Positions 38,039-46,454 of a DNA stretch of 64,000 bases are shown here, one piece after another (within the stretch, counting starts at the first letter, position 1; each line of letters starts with the position of its first letter). Source of the DNA: Alishewanella aestuarii B11 (GTDB lineage: Bacteria > Pseudomonadota > Gammaproteobacteria > Enterobacterales > Alteromonadaceae); contig NZ_ALAB01000039.1 in the NCBI RefSeq assembly GCF_000280055.1, positions 1-64,000 on the forward strand, written 5' to 3'. A program made the translations under genes and the position numbers. Below the pieces are notes generated by a model that saw nothing but the letters and a program-made list of their open reading frames with translations, was not told where the DNA came from and ran no database searches.

Positions 38039-38065
38039 CTGAAAAGATTCTGTGAATCTTTTCAG
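38039..38065. repeat. Inverted repeat next to the tRNA, possible terminator
   Basis: CTGAAAAGATTC (38039-38050) and GAATCTTTTCAG (38054-38065) form a perfect 12-bp stem with a 3-base loop, just downstream of the flgT stop on the minus strand and upstream of the tRNA gene. It may terminate flgT. Confidence 0.55.
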
Positions 38066-38072
38066 GCTGTGG

Positions 38073-39215
38073 TTAGTTTGCTGCCAGACTGACGATATCA
38101 CCAGGCTGAATATGATTAAGTAATTGCTGTGACGGTGATGCGGCCCAGGCGCCATCAGGGGTAACTTCCGTGAGTAGCAACTGTAAGGGGCTGTGTAGCA
38201 GGCGCCGGATTTGATTATCTTGTGGATCCCGCTGCAACTGGATGATTTGGATCTGATCACCCACCCGCAAACCGTGATTGCTACCCAAAGGAATTTGCAG
38301 CTGTTGTTGGCGAACCTGACGGATCTGGGTCAGCAAAGGCTGGCACTGCAGCTGCTGGCCAATATCCTGGGCCGCAGTACGCAGCACCTGGTCAATTCTC
38401 TGACCATAAGGCATTTGCCAGAATGCCATGCTGTGACTGGCTGGCGTGGTGTCAGAGGTAGGCCAGTAACTTCCGGTACGATATTCCTGCTGGTAGCGAA
38501 CCCGCCGCTCAAAGGTATCATATAACCAGAGTTCGAAGGCGAAGAAGCGCTCATGTTGACTGCTTTGCCAGAACTTGTTCAATTTTTTACCAAGCGACAG
38601 GTCATTAATACTGGCTATTAGAATAAACTGATGGCCGCGGTTAAACAGGGCATCTGCGGTTGCCTGGTCCAGCATCTGTAACGGGATTGGCTGAGGCGAT
38701 GGCTCCACCAGCAGTGCCGGAGCAAAGTCACGCAGATGCCGGTTTAATTGCCGGCTACTATCGCTACCCAGTTGAAACAGCTGGCCTGAAATCGCATCCT
38801 GCCGGGCCTGAAGCTGAATTTCGCTTACAAGTAGCGGTGTGCGGTACTGGGCCTGGCAGGCCTTGCCTTCAGCGACAATATGGGCTTTGAGCGTGATCGT
38901 CACCTGGTTTTTACTCTGAACCTCTGACAGCAGCTGTACTTCTTTTAATTCCGCAGCGCTGCTTAAGGTGATCTGACTGTGCTGCATAATGCCCTGGATC
39001 ACCTGTTGCTGGCTTTGTAATCTGGCGCCGGCAAATAAGCTGGCCCGTTGCAATGCATCTTCAATTGCGGCTTTGCGTGCGCTGTTCAGGTCACCCCGTT
39101 CAATCGCCGCCTGCCCGGTGGCTTCATACCAATTGGCGTGCAGTAATGGGCTGAACAGCAGACTCAGGCCGCTCAGCGCTGTCAGAAGCGCTTTTGTCAT
39201 AGGTTTAATCGTCAT
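38073..39215 (-). CDS. flgT: Flagellar H-ring protein FlgT
   Basis: This 380-residue periplasmic protein has a signal peptide ending near LLHA and a mature start NWYEATGQAAIERGDLNSAR, typical of FlgT. FlgT builds the H-ring around the LP-ring of polar sheathed or sodium-driven motors in Vibrio and relatives and helps recruit MotX/MotY. The C-terminal part (VGDQIQIIQLQ, PGDIVSL) resembles the FlgT C domain. It diverges from flgP over a pair of back-to-back sigma-54 promoters. Confidence 0.9.
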   Translation of the reverse strand: MTIKPMTKALLTALSGLSLLFSPLLHANWYEATGQAAIERGDLNSARKAAIEDALQRASLFAGARLQSQQQVIQGIMQHSQITLSSAAELKEVQLLSEVQSKNQVTITLKAHIVAEGKACQAQYRTPLLVSEIQLQARQDAISGQLFQLGSDSSRQLNRHLRDFAPALLVEPSPQPIPLQMLDQATADALFNRGHQFILIASINDLSLGKKLNKFWQSSQHERFFAFELWLYDTFERRVRYQQEYRTGSYWPTSDTTPASHSMAFWQMPYGQRIDQVLRTAAQDIGQQLQCQPLLTQIRQVRQQQLQIPLGSNHGLRVGDQIQIIQLQRDPQDNQIRRLLHSPLQLLLTEVTPDGAWAASPSQQLLNHIQPGDIVSLAAN

Positions 39216-39255
39216 CCCGCTTTCGCTCGTGTCAAAAGAGTGCTGTGTTTAATAA

Positions 39256-39271
39256 AGCAAAGTTTATGCCT
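39256..39271 (-). promoter_or_regulatory. Sigma-54 promoter of flgT
   Basis: On the minus strand the sequence is AGGCATAAACTTTGCT: GG and GC are correctly spaced, and the first consensus base differs (A for T). The -12 element is about 40 bp upstream of the flgT ATG. It is only 3 bp away from the opposing flgP promoter. Confidence 0.65.
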
Positions 39272-39274
39272 AAC

Positions 39275-39290
39275 TGGCATTTTTTTTGCT
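39275..39290 (+). promoter_or_regulatory. Sigma-54 promoter of flgP
   Basis: TGGCATTTTTTTTGCT matches TGGCACG-N4-TTGCW, with a T-tract between the two elements. The start site would lie about 100 bp before the flgP ATG at 39406. Confidence 0.8.
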
Positions 39291-39405
39291 AAACAAAAAC
39301 AGTAGCAATAGGTTTTGTCGCCGGGCTTGTCGAGTTGTCGGCAACTGGCAACAACAGCATGGCAGTATTACAGTGAGCACAGTCACTTTGCTAAGGGTAA
39401 GTACT

Positions 39406-39867
39406 ATGAAAGTTATAGGTTTCGTATTGCTTGGTAGCGGCCTGATGATCTCAGGCTGTAGCCAATTCGCGGATCGGCATATTGAATACCAGCATGAAAC
39501 ACCTGTCAGTTTTCCGGTGATCACTGCTTTGGGTGCCGCGCCCATATCGTTACAACAAGGCAGTAATGAGACGCAACGTATGCTATTAGCGATGCGGGCG
39601 TCGAAGTTGGAAGCCTATCGCGAGTTGGCGGAGCGGGTATATGGTCAAAGAATTGACAGCCAGAACACCGTCAGTGCAATGGTGGCAAAGAATGATGTGC
39701 TGGAAGCGTCGGTGCAGGGCTTGATCCGTGGCGCCAGAGTAGTGAAAAGCTATGCTGTGGATGATACTTACGTGACGGAGTTGGAGCTGAATTTCGCTGA
39801 AGTGTATGCCACCTTGCAACATACCCAACCAAAACAAAGCATCAGGAGTGTGCGCTACCTGTGGTAG
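39406..39867 (+). CDS. flgP: Flagellar outer-membrane lipoprotein FlgP
   Basis: This lipoprotein of about 153 residues (lipobox MISGC, Cys near residue 18) is of the LPP20/FlgP type, with a conserved SKLEAYRELAERVYGQRID segment and VQGLIRGARVVKSY. FlgP is an outer-membrane component required for motility in Vibrio and Campylobacter, where it forms basal disk material. The frame opens at 39286, but the ATG at 39406 starts the signal sequence and has AAGGG upstream. It faces flgN tail to tail. Confidence 0.9.
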   Translation: MKVIGFVLLGSGLMISGCSQFADRHIEYQHETPVSFPVITALGAAPISLQQGSNETQRMLLAMRASKLEAYRELAERVYGQRIDSQNTVSAMVAKNDVLEASVQGLIRGARVVKSYAVDDTYVTELELNFAEVYATLQHTQPKQSIRSVRYLW

Positions 39868-39873
39868 CGCCGG

Positions 39874-40308
39874 TCAGGCTTTAATGCCTGGCCCTTTATT
39901 CTCAACAGCCGGTTGGCCTTTACTGGTATAGGTCAGGCCGGATTTGCCCTTAGCGCCCAATAATTCGTTCTTAAAGCGTTGTAAAATAAGCTGACTTTGT
40001 TCCAGTGCTTGCTGGTTAACGGCGGTTTGAGCTTTGCAGTCAGCCAGTTTTTGTTCCAGCAGTGCGCGTTGTTCAACAAACCAGGCTTCAGCTTTTACCG
40101 CTGCCAACTGTGGCTGTGCGGCAAGTTCAGCGTCAGTGGCACTGATTTGTGTTAACAGCGCCGTTTTCTCGGCAATAACCTGCTCTAAGGTTTCCACCTG
40201 TCTTTCAGCGAGGGCAGAGAGTTCATTTTTTAACAATAGCAACAGCGCATCCAATTGCGCTGCTTGCTTGGTCAGGACAGTGATGATGAGATCGTGGCTG
40301 CTATTCAT
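39874..40308 (-). CDS. flgN: Flagellar export chaperone FlgN
   Basis: This 144-residue, mostly helical protein has LLLLLKNELSALAERQVETL and a long coiled-coil core, as in FlgN, the cytoplasmic chaperone that delivers FlgK and FlgL to the export gate. It starts within the end of flgM (4-bp ATGA overlap), the standard flgM-flgN arrangement, and shares the flgM sigma-28 promoter. Confidence 0.87.
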   Translation of the reverse strand: MNSSHDLIITVLTKQAAQLDALLLLLKNELSALAERQVETLEQVIAEKTALLTQISATDAELAAQPQLAAVKAEAWFVEQRALLEQKLADCKAQTAVNQQALEQSQLILQRFKNELLGAKGKSGLTYTSKGQPAVENKGPGIKA

Positions 40309-40646
40309 TTACGGTCGAACAAATCGCCTTCAAATTGCATAATGCGTTTTGCCAGCATCTCTACATTCACTTTGTATTTGCCTTCAGCAATAGCTTGCTT
40401 GATTTTGTTCACCCGCTCCTGATCAATACCTGAGCTATTGGCTGCCTTTTCCTGTAATTTGGAAAATTGCTGCGCTTGCGGGGTAATGGATACCGAATCC
40501 TGCTTTTGTACTGCCTGATTGCTGGCATTTTGCTGCACCGCCGTTTGTTGGCGTTGCACTAATTGCTCAGTGCTACCGGCATTGCCGGCTTTGTCAGTTT
40601 TGACCTGCGGTGCATTTTGCTGCAGGTTATTGATATTTATAGCCAT
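40305..40646 (-). CDS. flgM: Anti-sigma-28 factor FlgM
   Basis: This 113-residue protein starts MAININ and has a Gln/Asn-rich disordered first half and a C-terminal helical part VNKIKQAIAEGKYKVNVEML, the conserved FliA-binding segment. It holds FliA inactive until secreted through the finished hook. A nearly perfect sigma-28 promoter precedes it, giving the known feedback loop in which FliA makes its own inhibitor. Confidence 0.93.
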   Translation of the reverse strand: MAININNLQQNAPQVKTDKAGNAGSTEQLVQRQQTAVQQNASNQAVQKQDSVSITPQAQQFSKLQEKAANSSGIDQERVNKIKQAIAEGKYKVNVEMLAKRIMQFEGDLFDRK

Positions 40647-40687
40647 AGTAGAACCTCATCACCTTAAACACAGTCCTTATGCTTAGG

Positions 40688-40714
40688 TTAACGGCAGTTT
40701 GCCTCTAAACTTTA
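40688..40714 (-). promoter_or_regulatory. Sigma-28 promoter of flgM-flgN
   Basis: On the minus strand: TAAAGTTT, 11 bases, GCCGTTAA. One base differs from the consensus. It lies about 40 bp upstream of the flgM start and between flgM and flgA. Confidence 0.88.
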
Positions 40715-40730
40715 GCACTTTTTTCAGAAT

Positions 40731-41432
40731 TTAAAACCGGACCTTTACCTGATTGACACCGGTCACTTCGGTGCTAATGGCACGGCCAGATTGTTGATTA
40801 CGCACCTGGATGACTTCACCCAGGGTACCATCCTGTTGTGCAACGCCTGTGGCGGATACGGCAAGGCCACCCTGGCTGATTTCTATTGTAACAATATCTC
40901 CCCGGCATACAAGACAAAGATCCTGCAGACTAAGGATTTGGCCGGCACTCAGGCTGCGTTTATTCCGGCTGCCAGCAACCGTCGCGATGTCTTGCACAAT
41001 ATTACCACGTACCAACCGACGTTCCCGGCGCTGCACTTCTAACATATCGGCAGTGATGACGGTTCCTGGAGCGATATTTTGCCTGCTCACCACCAGGGCC
41101 AACCATTCAGTAAGTCTGGCCGGTACAAATAGCTGCCAGCTGGTTGGCGCACTACAACTAATCTGCACCGTCGTCTGACGCGGGTTAGCATTGGCCGGCA
41201 GACTGATTTGTGGCTGATGGGCGCAGTCTTTACTGCCAATCCGGCTATCAAGTGCCGTGACGTGGATTTCGCTCTCCAGCTCATCGACTGCCCATGCCGT
41301 TTGCAGCCAGTCCTTTACCGCATCAGTCAGTTGCGATGGACTAAATTGTTGCACTTGCGCCTGACACCAGGGACTGATGGTGAAGGCAAGTAGCAGGATG
41401 CAGCTGCGGATAAAATTTTCGTACTTTTTCAT
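40731..41432 (-). CDS. flgA: P-ring assembly chaperone FlgA
   Basis: This 233-residue periplasmic protein has an N-terminal signal peptide (cleaved near WCQA) and a C-terminal SAF domain with IAPGTVITADMLEVQRRERR and LVCRGDIVTIEISQGGLAVS. FlgA holds FlgI subunits competent for P-ring assembly. It is followed by flgM, whose separate sigma-28 promoter lies between them. I found no clear sigma-54 or sigma-28 site in front of flgA itself. Confidence 0.94.
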   Translation of the reverse strand: MKKYENFIRSCILLLAFTISPWCQAQVQQFSPSQLTDAVKDWLQTAWAVDELESEIHVTALDSRIGSKDCAHQPQISLPANANPRQTTVQISCSAPTSWQLFVPARLTEWLALVVSRQNIAPGTVITADMLEVQRRERRLVRGNIVQDIATVAGSRNKRSLSAGQILSLQDLCLVCRGDIVTIEISQGGLAVSATGVAQQDGTLGEVIQVRNQQSGRAISTEVTGVNQVKVRF

Positions 41433-41559
41433 ATAGTTTGGCTATGCTTTACGAATAAAGGGTTATAACATGCCTGAAGATAGACAGTGCCGTAGTTTTG
41501 ACTATGGCTCCACGACAGTATGCAAATACCAAGCCGTTTGGCTGCCTAAGGAGAGCTTG

Positions 41560-42489
41560 ATGTCCAGTATTCTCGATTCCGTTAACCAACGTACGCAGCT
41601 GGTTGGGCAGAACCGCTTGGAATTATTACTTTTTAAGCTCAATGGCCGCCAACGTTACGGCATTAACGTGTTTAAAGTGCGGGAAGTATTGCAATGTCCA
41701 AAGCTGACGGCGATGCCGAAGCGAAATCCTTTTGTGCGGGGCATTGCCCATATCCGTGGCCAAACGATTTCCGTGATTGATTTAAGTTTGGCCACAGGTG
41801 GTAAGGCAATCGCCGATTTATCGACTGCCTTTATTATCATTTCTGAGTATAACCGCTCAGTGCAGGGGTTTCTGGTCAGTGGGGTAGAGCGTATTGTTAA
41901 TACCAACTGGGAATCTATTATGCCACCACCCAAGGGCACCAGCGGTAAGCAAAGTTACCTGACCGCGGTGACCGAAATTGATAAAGAGTTGGTTGAGATC
42001 CTGGACGTTGAAAAAATCCTCGAAGAGATTTCCCCTTCGCCGACGATGATTCATGATGAGGCCGTCACCCAGAGTATTACTACTGATCTTGGCGGTCGGG
42101 TGATTTTAATTGCCGATGATTCGGCTGTCGCCCGAAATCAGGTAAAACGGTCATTAGAACCACTGGGTGTCAGGATGCATTTGGTAAATAACGGTCGTGA
42201 GGCCCTGACTTATTTACAGCAACAGGCGAAAGAGTGTCAGGAGTCTATTACTGAAAAAGTAGGTTTGCTGATCTCTGATATCGAGATGCCGGAAATGGAC
42301 GGCTACACCTTGACCGCAGAAGTAAAGGCCGACCCTAAACTGCGCCGTCTGCACGTTATTCTACATACCTCGCTAAGTGGGGTTTTTAATCAGCAGATGG
42401 TACAGAAAGTGGGGGCGGAAGACTTTATCGCCAAGTTTAACCCGGACGAGCTCGCACAATCGGTGCAAAAATGGCTACATGTTGATTAA
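41560..42489 (+). CDS. cheV: Chemotaxis coupling protein CheV
   Basis: This protein of about 309 residues joins an N-terminal CheW-like domain (about residues 10-160, with INVFKVREVLQCP and VDLSLATGG) to a C-terminal receiver domain with the phospho-acceptor Asp in LLISDIEMPEMDGY. CheV links receptors to CheA and may act as a phosphate sink or adaptor. The frame opens at 41470, but AAGGAGAG 4 bases before the ATG at 41560 settles the start. It precedes cheR by 16 bp, as in Vibrio and Shewanella. Confidence 0.95.
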   Translation: MSSILDSVNQRTQLVGQNRLELLLFKLNGRQRYGINVFKVREVLQCPKLTAMPKRNPFVRGIAHIRGQTISVIDLSLATGGKAIADLSTAFIIISEYNRSVQGFLVSGVERIVNTNWESIMPPPKGTSGKQSYLTAVTEIDKELVEILDVEKILEEISPSPTMIHDEAVTQSITTDLGGRVILIADDSAVARNQVKRSLEPLGVRMHLVNNGREALTYLQQQAKECQESITEKVGLLISDIEMPEMDGYTLTAEVKADPKLRRLHVILHTSLSGVFNQQMVQKVGAEDFIAKFNPDELAQSVQKWLHVD

Positions 42490-42505
42490 AGGCTGAGGAC
42501 GTCGC

Positions 42506-43339
42506 GTGTCAGATAAGCAATTACAGGACGCAGAGTACCGGCAATTCCGGGATTTTCTGGAACAGCAGTGTGGCATCGTGCTGGGTGATAATAAGCAATA
42601 TCTGGTCAAAAGCCGGCTGGCGCCACTTATGCAGCGTTTTAGCATCGCTACGCTGTCTGAGCTGCTTACAAAAACGATGAATCCGTTTGAACGGCAGTTA
42701 CGTTCAGCAGTAATTGACGCGATGACCACTAACGAAACCCTGTGGTTTCGTGATACCTACCCATACGAGTTGTTAAAGAACCAAATTTTTCCGGAGCTGG
42801 AAAAAACTTGCCGCAGCGTCAAAATTTGGTCAGCTGCCAGTTCTTCCGGTCAGGAACCGTATTCTATTTCCATGACAGTTCTGGAATACCAGCAAGGCCG
42901 GCCCAATGCGTTTCCTGCCGGAGTGAGTATTTTAGGCACGGATATCTCCAATACTATGTTAGAACACTGCCAGCGCGCCGAATATGATGGATTGGCTTTA
43001 GCTCGTGGTTTATCACCGGAGCGGCGCAGCCGTTTTTTTGAAGACAGCGGCAAAGGTATGATGCGGATCAAGGAGCAAGTGAAAAAAAACGTGAGTTTCC
43101 GGCACCTTAACCTGTTAGATAGTTATACCTTGTTAGGTAAATTCGATATTATATTTTGTCGTAACGTGCTGATTTATTTCTCTCCTGAAGTTAAAGCAAA
43201 AATTATCCGCCAGTTTTCGCAGGCATTAAACAGTCGCGGCCATTTGATCCTTGGCGCCTCAGAGTCCTTGTCCAGCCTGAACGAGGACTTTGAAATGTTA
43301 CGCTGTAATCCAGGCATTATTTACCGCAAGAAAACCTGA
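42506..43339 (+). CDS. cheR: Chemoreceptor methyltransferase CheR
   Basis: This 277-residue SAM-dependent enzyme methylates glutamates of chemoreceptors. The N-terminal helical domain is followed by the SAM-binding Rossmann domain with VKIWSAASSSGQEPYSI and FDIIFCRNVLIYF. Translation starts at a GTG with GAGGA about 6 bases upstream. It is downstream of cheV and just before the sigma-54 promoter of the flgB operon. Confidence 0.96.
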   Translation: MSDKQLQDAEYRQFRDFLEQQCGIVLGDNKQYLVKSRLAPLMQRFSIATLSELLTKTMNPFERQLRSAVIDAMTTNETLWFRDTYPYELLKNQIFPELEKTCRSVKIWSAASSSGQEPYSISMTVLEYQQGRPNAFPAGVSILGTDISNTMLEHCQRAEYDGLALARGLSPERRSRFFEDSGKGMMRIKEQVKKNVSFRHLNLLDSYTLLGKFDIIFCRNVLIYFSPEVKAKIIRQFSQALNSRGHLILGASESLSSLNEDFEMLRCNPGIIYRKKT

Positions 43340-43349
43340 CTTTTCAATT

Positions 43350-43365
43350 TGGCCTGCTTTTTGCT
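43350..43365 (+). promoter_or_regulatory. Sigma-54 promoter of the flgBCDE operon
   Basis: TGGCCTGCTTTTTGCT is identical to the site at 35778-35793. The start site would be about 25 bp before the flgB ATG at 43403. Confidence 0.9.
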
Positions 43366-43402
43366 TCCTCATATTTAACGTGTAACAAGAGGTGGCAAGA
43401 AA

Positions 43403-43804
43403 ATGGCTATCAGCTTTGACAAAGCCTTTGGCATGCACCCGGATGCATTATTAACCCGGGATCGGCGTGCGCAGGTGCTTTCAGAAAATATCGCTAATGC
43501 AGATACGCCGGGTTATAAGGCGAAAGATCTGGATTTTCAGCAGGCGCTGAACAATGCGCAGTCGCGGCAGAGCCGGCCGGTGAGTCGCACGCACGAAGGG
43601 CATTTTGCCATCTCTACCCAGAGCCGGCAGGAAGTAAAATTCCGTAACCCGGATCAACCGGATACCGGCGATGGTAATAGTGTCGACGTGCATCACGAGC
43701 GGAATGCGATGATGCAAAACGCTATTCAGTATCAAACCAGTTTGCAGTTTTTAAACAGCAGAATCAGTGGCCTGAAAAAGGCTATCACAGGTACGGGACA
43801 ATAA
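43403..43804 (+). CDS. flgB: Flagellar proximal rod protein FlgB
   Basis: This 133-residue rod protein has the N-terminal rod signature (RRAQVLSENIANADTPGYKA) and a C-terminal heptad helix ending SGLKKAITG. FlgB forms the first part of the rod on the FliE adaptor. It is the first gene of the sigma-54 flgBCDE operon, 2 bp before flgC. Confidence 0.97.
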   Translation: MAISFDKAFGMHPDALLTRDRRAQVLSENIANADTPGYKAKDLDFQQALNNAQSRQSRPVSRTHEGHFAISTQSRQEVKFRNPDQPDTGDGNSVDVHHERNAMMQNAIQYQTSLQFLNSRISGLKKAITGTGQ

Positions 43805-43806
43805 TC

Positions 43807-44229
43807 ATGAGCTTATTTAAAGTTTTCGATATTGCCAGTTCCGGTATGACCGCGCAATCAGTACGGATGAATACCACGGCCAGCAATATGGCAAATGCCA
43901 ACAGTGTCAGTAGCAGTATTGATCAGGTTTATAAAGGCCGGCATCCGGTCTTTGCCGCGGAGCTGTCGGAGGCAAAACGGCAACAAGATGCCGGTAGCGG
44001 TGTAAAAGTACTGGGTATCGTCGAGTCTGACGCGCCACCGGTAATGGAATATGCGCCTAATCATCCGATGGCAGACGAAAATGGTTATGTATACAAGCCG
44101 AACGTGAACATTATGGAAGAGATGGCGAATATGATTTCGGCCTCCCGCTCCTATGAAACGAACGTACAGACGGCAGACGCTGCTAAGCAAATGCTAATGC
44201 GCACCTTGCGTATGGGCCAGTCTGGCTAA
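43807..44229 (+). CDS. flgC: Flagellar proximal rod protein FlgC
   Basis: This 140-residue rod protein has an N-terminal helix with MTAQSVRMNTTASNMANANS and the C-terminal NIMEEMANMISASRSYETNV helix typical of FlgC. It stacks on FlgB in the rod. It lies between flgB and flgD with gaps of 2 and 10 bp. Confidence 0.97.
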   Translation: MSLFKVFDIASSGMTAQSVRMNTTASNMANANSVSSSIDQVYKGRHPVFAAELSEAKRQQDAGSGVKVLGIVESDAPPVMEYAPNHPMADENGYVYKPNVNIMEEMANMISASRSYETNVQTADAAKQMLMRTLRMGQSG

Positions 44230-44239
44230 GGAGTAACGG

Positions 44240-44965
44240 ATGAGTAGCGTAAGTAATAATTCGGCACTGAATAACCTGTATTGGGAAGAAAAGCCTAAAG
44301 TCCAGGATAGAAATAACGGTGCGCTAACCCAGGCAGATTTTTTTGCGCTGTTAACGCAGCAACTGGCTTATCAGGATCCAACCAAACCAGTTGAAAATGA
44401 TCAGATGATTGCGCAAATGACCAACTTTACTACTGCCGATGGTATCGGGAAGTTAAATGAGAACTTTTCCAGCCTGGCGCAAAGTATGACGTCTAATCAG
44501 GCACTGCAAGCCTCTTCTCTGGTGGGACGCTCAGTACTGACACAGTCTGACCAGCTCGTGTTTACCGGTGATAGTCTGGCGCGCGGTGTTATTGATTTGG
44601 AGCGGCCAGCCAGCTCACTACGAGTGATGATTGAAAACGAAAAAGGCGAGCTGATTCAGAGTTTCAGTGTAGAAAACCCGAAAATGGGCCGTAATAGCTT
44701 TATCTGGGATGGCACCTATTTACCCTCGGGAGAAAGCAGTGCCGACCTGATCGATGGTGAGCTATCGGAGCGGGTCAGAGCGGGTACTTACAAGTTAAAA
44801 GTAGAAGCGAGTTATAGCGACGGCTCCCGTGCCAGTGTTCCGGCGAATGTCTATACGCCGGTGGGCAGTGTCAGTATGAATAGTAATGGTAAAGGCATCA
44901 TGCTGAATCTACTGGGACTTGGTGCGGTGAAACTGGGTGATGTGTTAGAAGTATCTTACGGTTAA
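44240..44965 (+). CDS. flgD: Hook-capping protein FlgD
   Basis: This 241-residue scaffold caps the growing hook. The N-terminal part has QADFFALLTQQLAYQDPTKP and IAQMTNFTTADGI. The C-terminal part has the FlgD Ig-like/FNIII fold including FIWDGTYLPSGE. It is exported and replaced by FlgK once the hook is complete. It lies between flgC and flgE. Confidence 0.96.
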   Translation: MSSVSNNSALNNLYWEEKPKVQDRNNGALTQADFFALLTQQLAYQDPTKPVENDQMIAQMTNFTTADGIGKLNENFSSLAQSMTSNQALQASSLVGRSVLTQSDQLVFTGDSLARGVIDLERPASSLRVMIENEKGELIQSFSVENPKMGRNSFIWDGTYLPSGESSADLIDGELSERVRAGTYKLKVEASYSDGSRASVPANVYTPVGSVSMNSNGKGIMLNLLGLGAVKLGDVLEVSYG

Positions 44966-44977
44966 GCGAGGTTTGTT

Positions 44978-46285
44978 ATGAGTTTTAATATTGCACTAAG
45001 CGGCCTGGCTGCCGCACAAAAAGATCTGGATGTTACAGCGAACAATATTGCCAACGTAAATACCACGGGCTTTAAGGAATCTCGTGCTGAATTTGCGGAT
45101 GTGTATGCCACGTCTATTTTTGCTTCCGGGCGTACTAAGGTTGGTGATGGTGTAACGACTGCCGTTGTTGCGCAGCAGTTCAATCAGGGGTCTTTACAAT
45201 TTACAAATAATTCACTGGATCTGGCGATCACCGGTGAAGGCTTTTTTGCAACGACACCGGATCGGGTATCCCGCGATATGACCTATAGCCGGGCTGGCGC
45301 CTTTAAGCTAAATAAAGATAACTTTATTGTTGATAATAAGGGTAATTTTCTCCAGGGGTTTTCGGTAGATCCGGTAACAGGGGAGAACCAATCGGTCAGC
45401 TTAAGTACGACCTCGCCAATCTCAATTCCAACTTCTGCTGGTGCGCCAAGAGCGACCAACAATATCTTTTTGAGTATGAACCTGGATTCCCGGGAAATAG
45501 GTAAGGATCCTGCGGTTCCCTTTAACGCAGCCGATCGCTCAACTTACAACCACTCCACCTCAGTCACGGTGTATGACAGTCTCGGTGAGGCTCATACTGT
45601 AACGAGCTACTTCAGAAAGATACAAACCACTCCACCGGCGAACTCAGAATGGGAAACCTGGGTTGTTTGGGATGGTTTGACCAGTGCTCCCATCCAGGGA
45701 AATAACATTCAGTTTGACTCCAGCGGTAATTTTATCGATACACCCCCGGTACCCAACATTACGCTACCAGCTGCAACGTTAAATGATCCTTCAGCTGGCT
45801 ATCTGACTAATGGTGCGCAGTTTGCTGCTGATATCGTTGTAAACTTCCGCGATGCCTCTGGCGTGCGGTTACCAACGCAGTATGCGGCTGCTTTTGATGT
45901 CACCAATCTTAGCCAGGACGGTACAACGGTGGGTTTCCTGACCGGTGTGGATATCGATGCCTTCGGCCGGGTGCTGGCAAGTTATAGTAATGGAGATTCT
46001 GCGTATCTTGCTCAGGTAAGCCTGGTGCGTTTTGCGAATGTGCAAGGCTTAAAGCAAGTCGGCAATACCTCCTGGAAGCAGTCTATCACGTCGGGTGAAC
46101 CCATTGCCGGTCAGGCTAATATTGGGACCTTCGGTGCTATTAACGCCTCCGCATTGGAACAGTCAAATGTTAACCTAACAACGGAACTGGTCGATCTCAT
46201 TACCGCGCAGCGTAATTTCCAGGCTAATTCGCGGGCACTGGAAGTGAACAGTCAGCTGCAACAGAGTATTCTGCAGATCCGGTAA
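44978..46285 (+). CDS. flgE: Flagellar hook protein FlgE
   Basis: This 435-residue hook protein has the flagellar rod/hook N-terminus (LSGLAAAQKDLDVTANNIAN), a variable central region with TSVTVYDSLGEAHTVTSYF, and the conserved C-terminus with NVNLTTELVDLITAQRNFQA and SQLQQSILQIR. Its operon ends at a strong hairpin (46321-46350), and flgF starts afresh from its own sigma-54 promoter. Confidence 0.96.
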   Translation: MSFNIALSGLAAAQKDLDVTANNIANVNTTGFKESRAEFADVYATSIFASGRTKVGDGVTTAVVAQQFNQGSLQFTNNSLDLAITGEGFFATTPDRVSRDMTYSRAGAFKLNKDNFIVDNKGNFLQGFSVDPVTGENQSVSLSTTSPISIPTSAGAPRATNNIFLSMNLDSREIGKDPAVPFNAADRSTYNHSTSVTVYDSLGEAHTVTSYFRKIQTTPPANSEWETWVVWDGLTSAPIQGNNIQFDSSGNFIDTPPVPNITLPAATLNDPSAGYLTNGAQFAADIVVNFRDASGVRLPTQYAAAFDVTNLSQDGTTVGFLTGVDIDAFGRVLASYSNGDSAYLAQVSLVRFANVQGLKQVGNTSWKQSITSGEPIAGQANIGTFGAINASALEQSNVNLTTELVDLITAQRNFQANSRALEVNSQLQQSILQIR

Positions 46286-46320
46286 TTATTTTCAGTCTGG
46301 TAAACAGCAACCCTTCACTG

Positions 46321-46350
46321 ACACCCCGGCACTTTGCCGGGGTATTTTTT
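46321..46350 (+). terminator. Terminator of the flgBCDE operon
   Basis: ACCCCGGC (46323-46330) pairs with GCCGGGGT (46336-46343), followed by a T-run. Confidence 0.88.
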
Positions 46351-46393
46351 GGATTTTATTTTTTTGGCCGCCCTGGCTTATTCCATTTACTGT

Positions 46394-46409
46394 TGGCACT
46401 TTTATTGCT
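46394..46409 (+). promoter_or_regulatory. Sigma-54 promoter of the flgF operon
   Basis: TGGCACTTTTATTGCT matches the -24/-12 consensus closely (TGGCAC, N5, TTGCT). It is 45 bp before the flgF ATG. Confidence 0.9.
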
Positions 46410-46454
46410 TCACATATCACACTTAACTTCGAAAGTTGCTAAACGGAGTCTGTT

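Noticed and set aside
41450-41559. Possible sigma-28 or sigma-54 promoter between flgA and cheV
   Set aside because: TAAAGGGT with GAAGATAG has a 12-base spacer and several mismatches, and TGGC sequences lack a GC at the right distance. No promoter is called.
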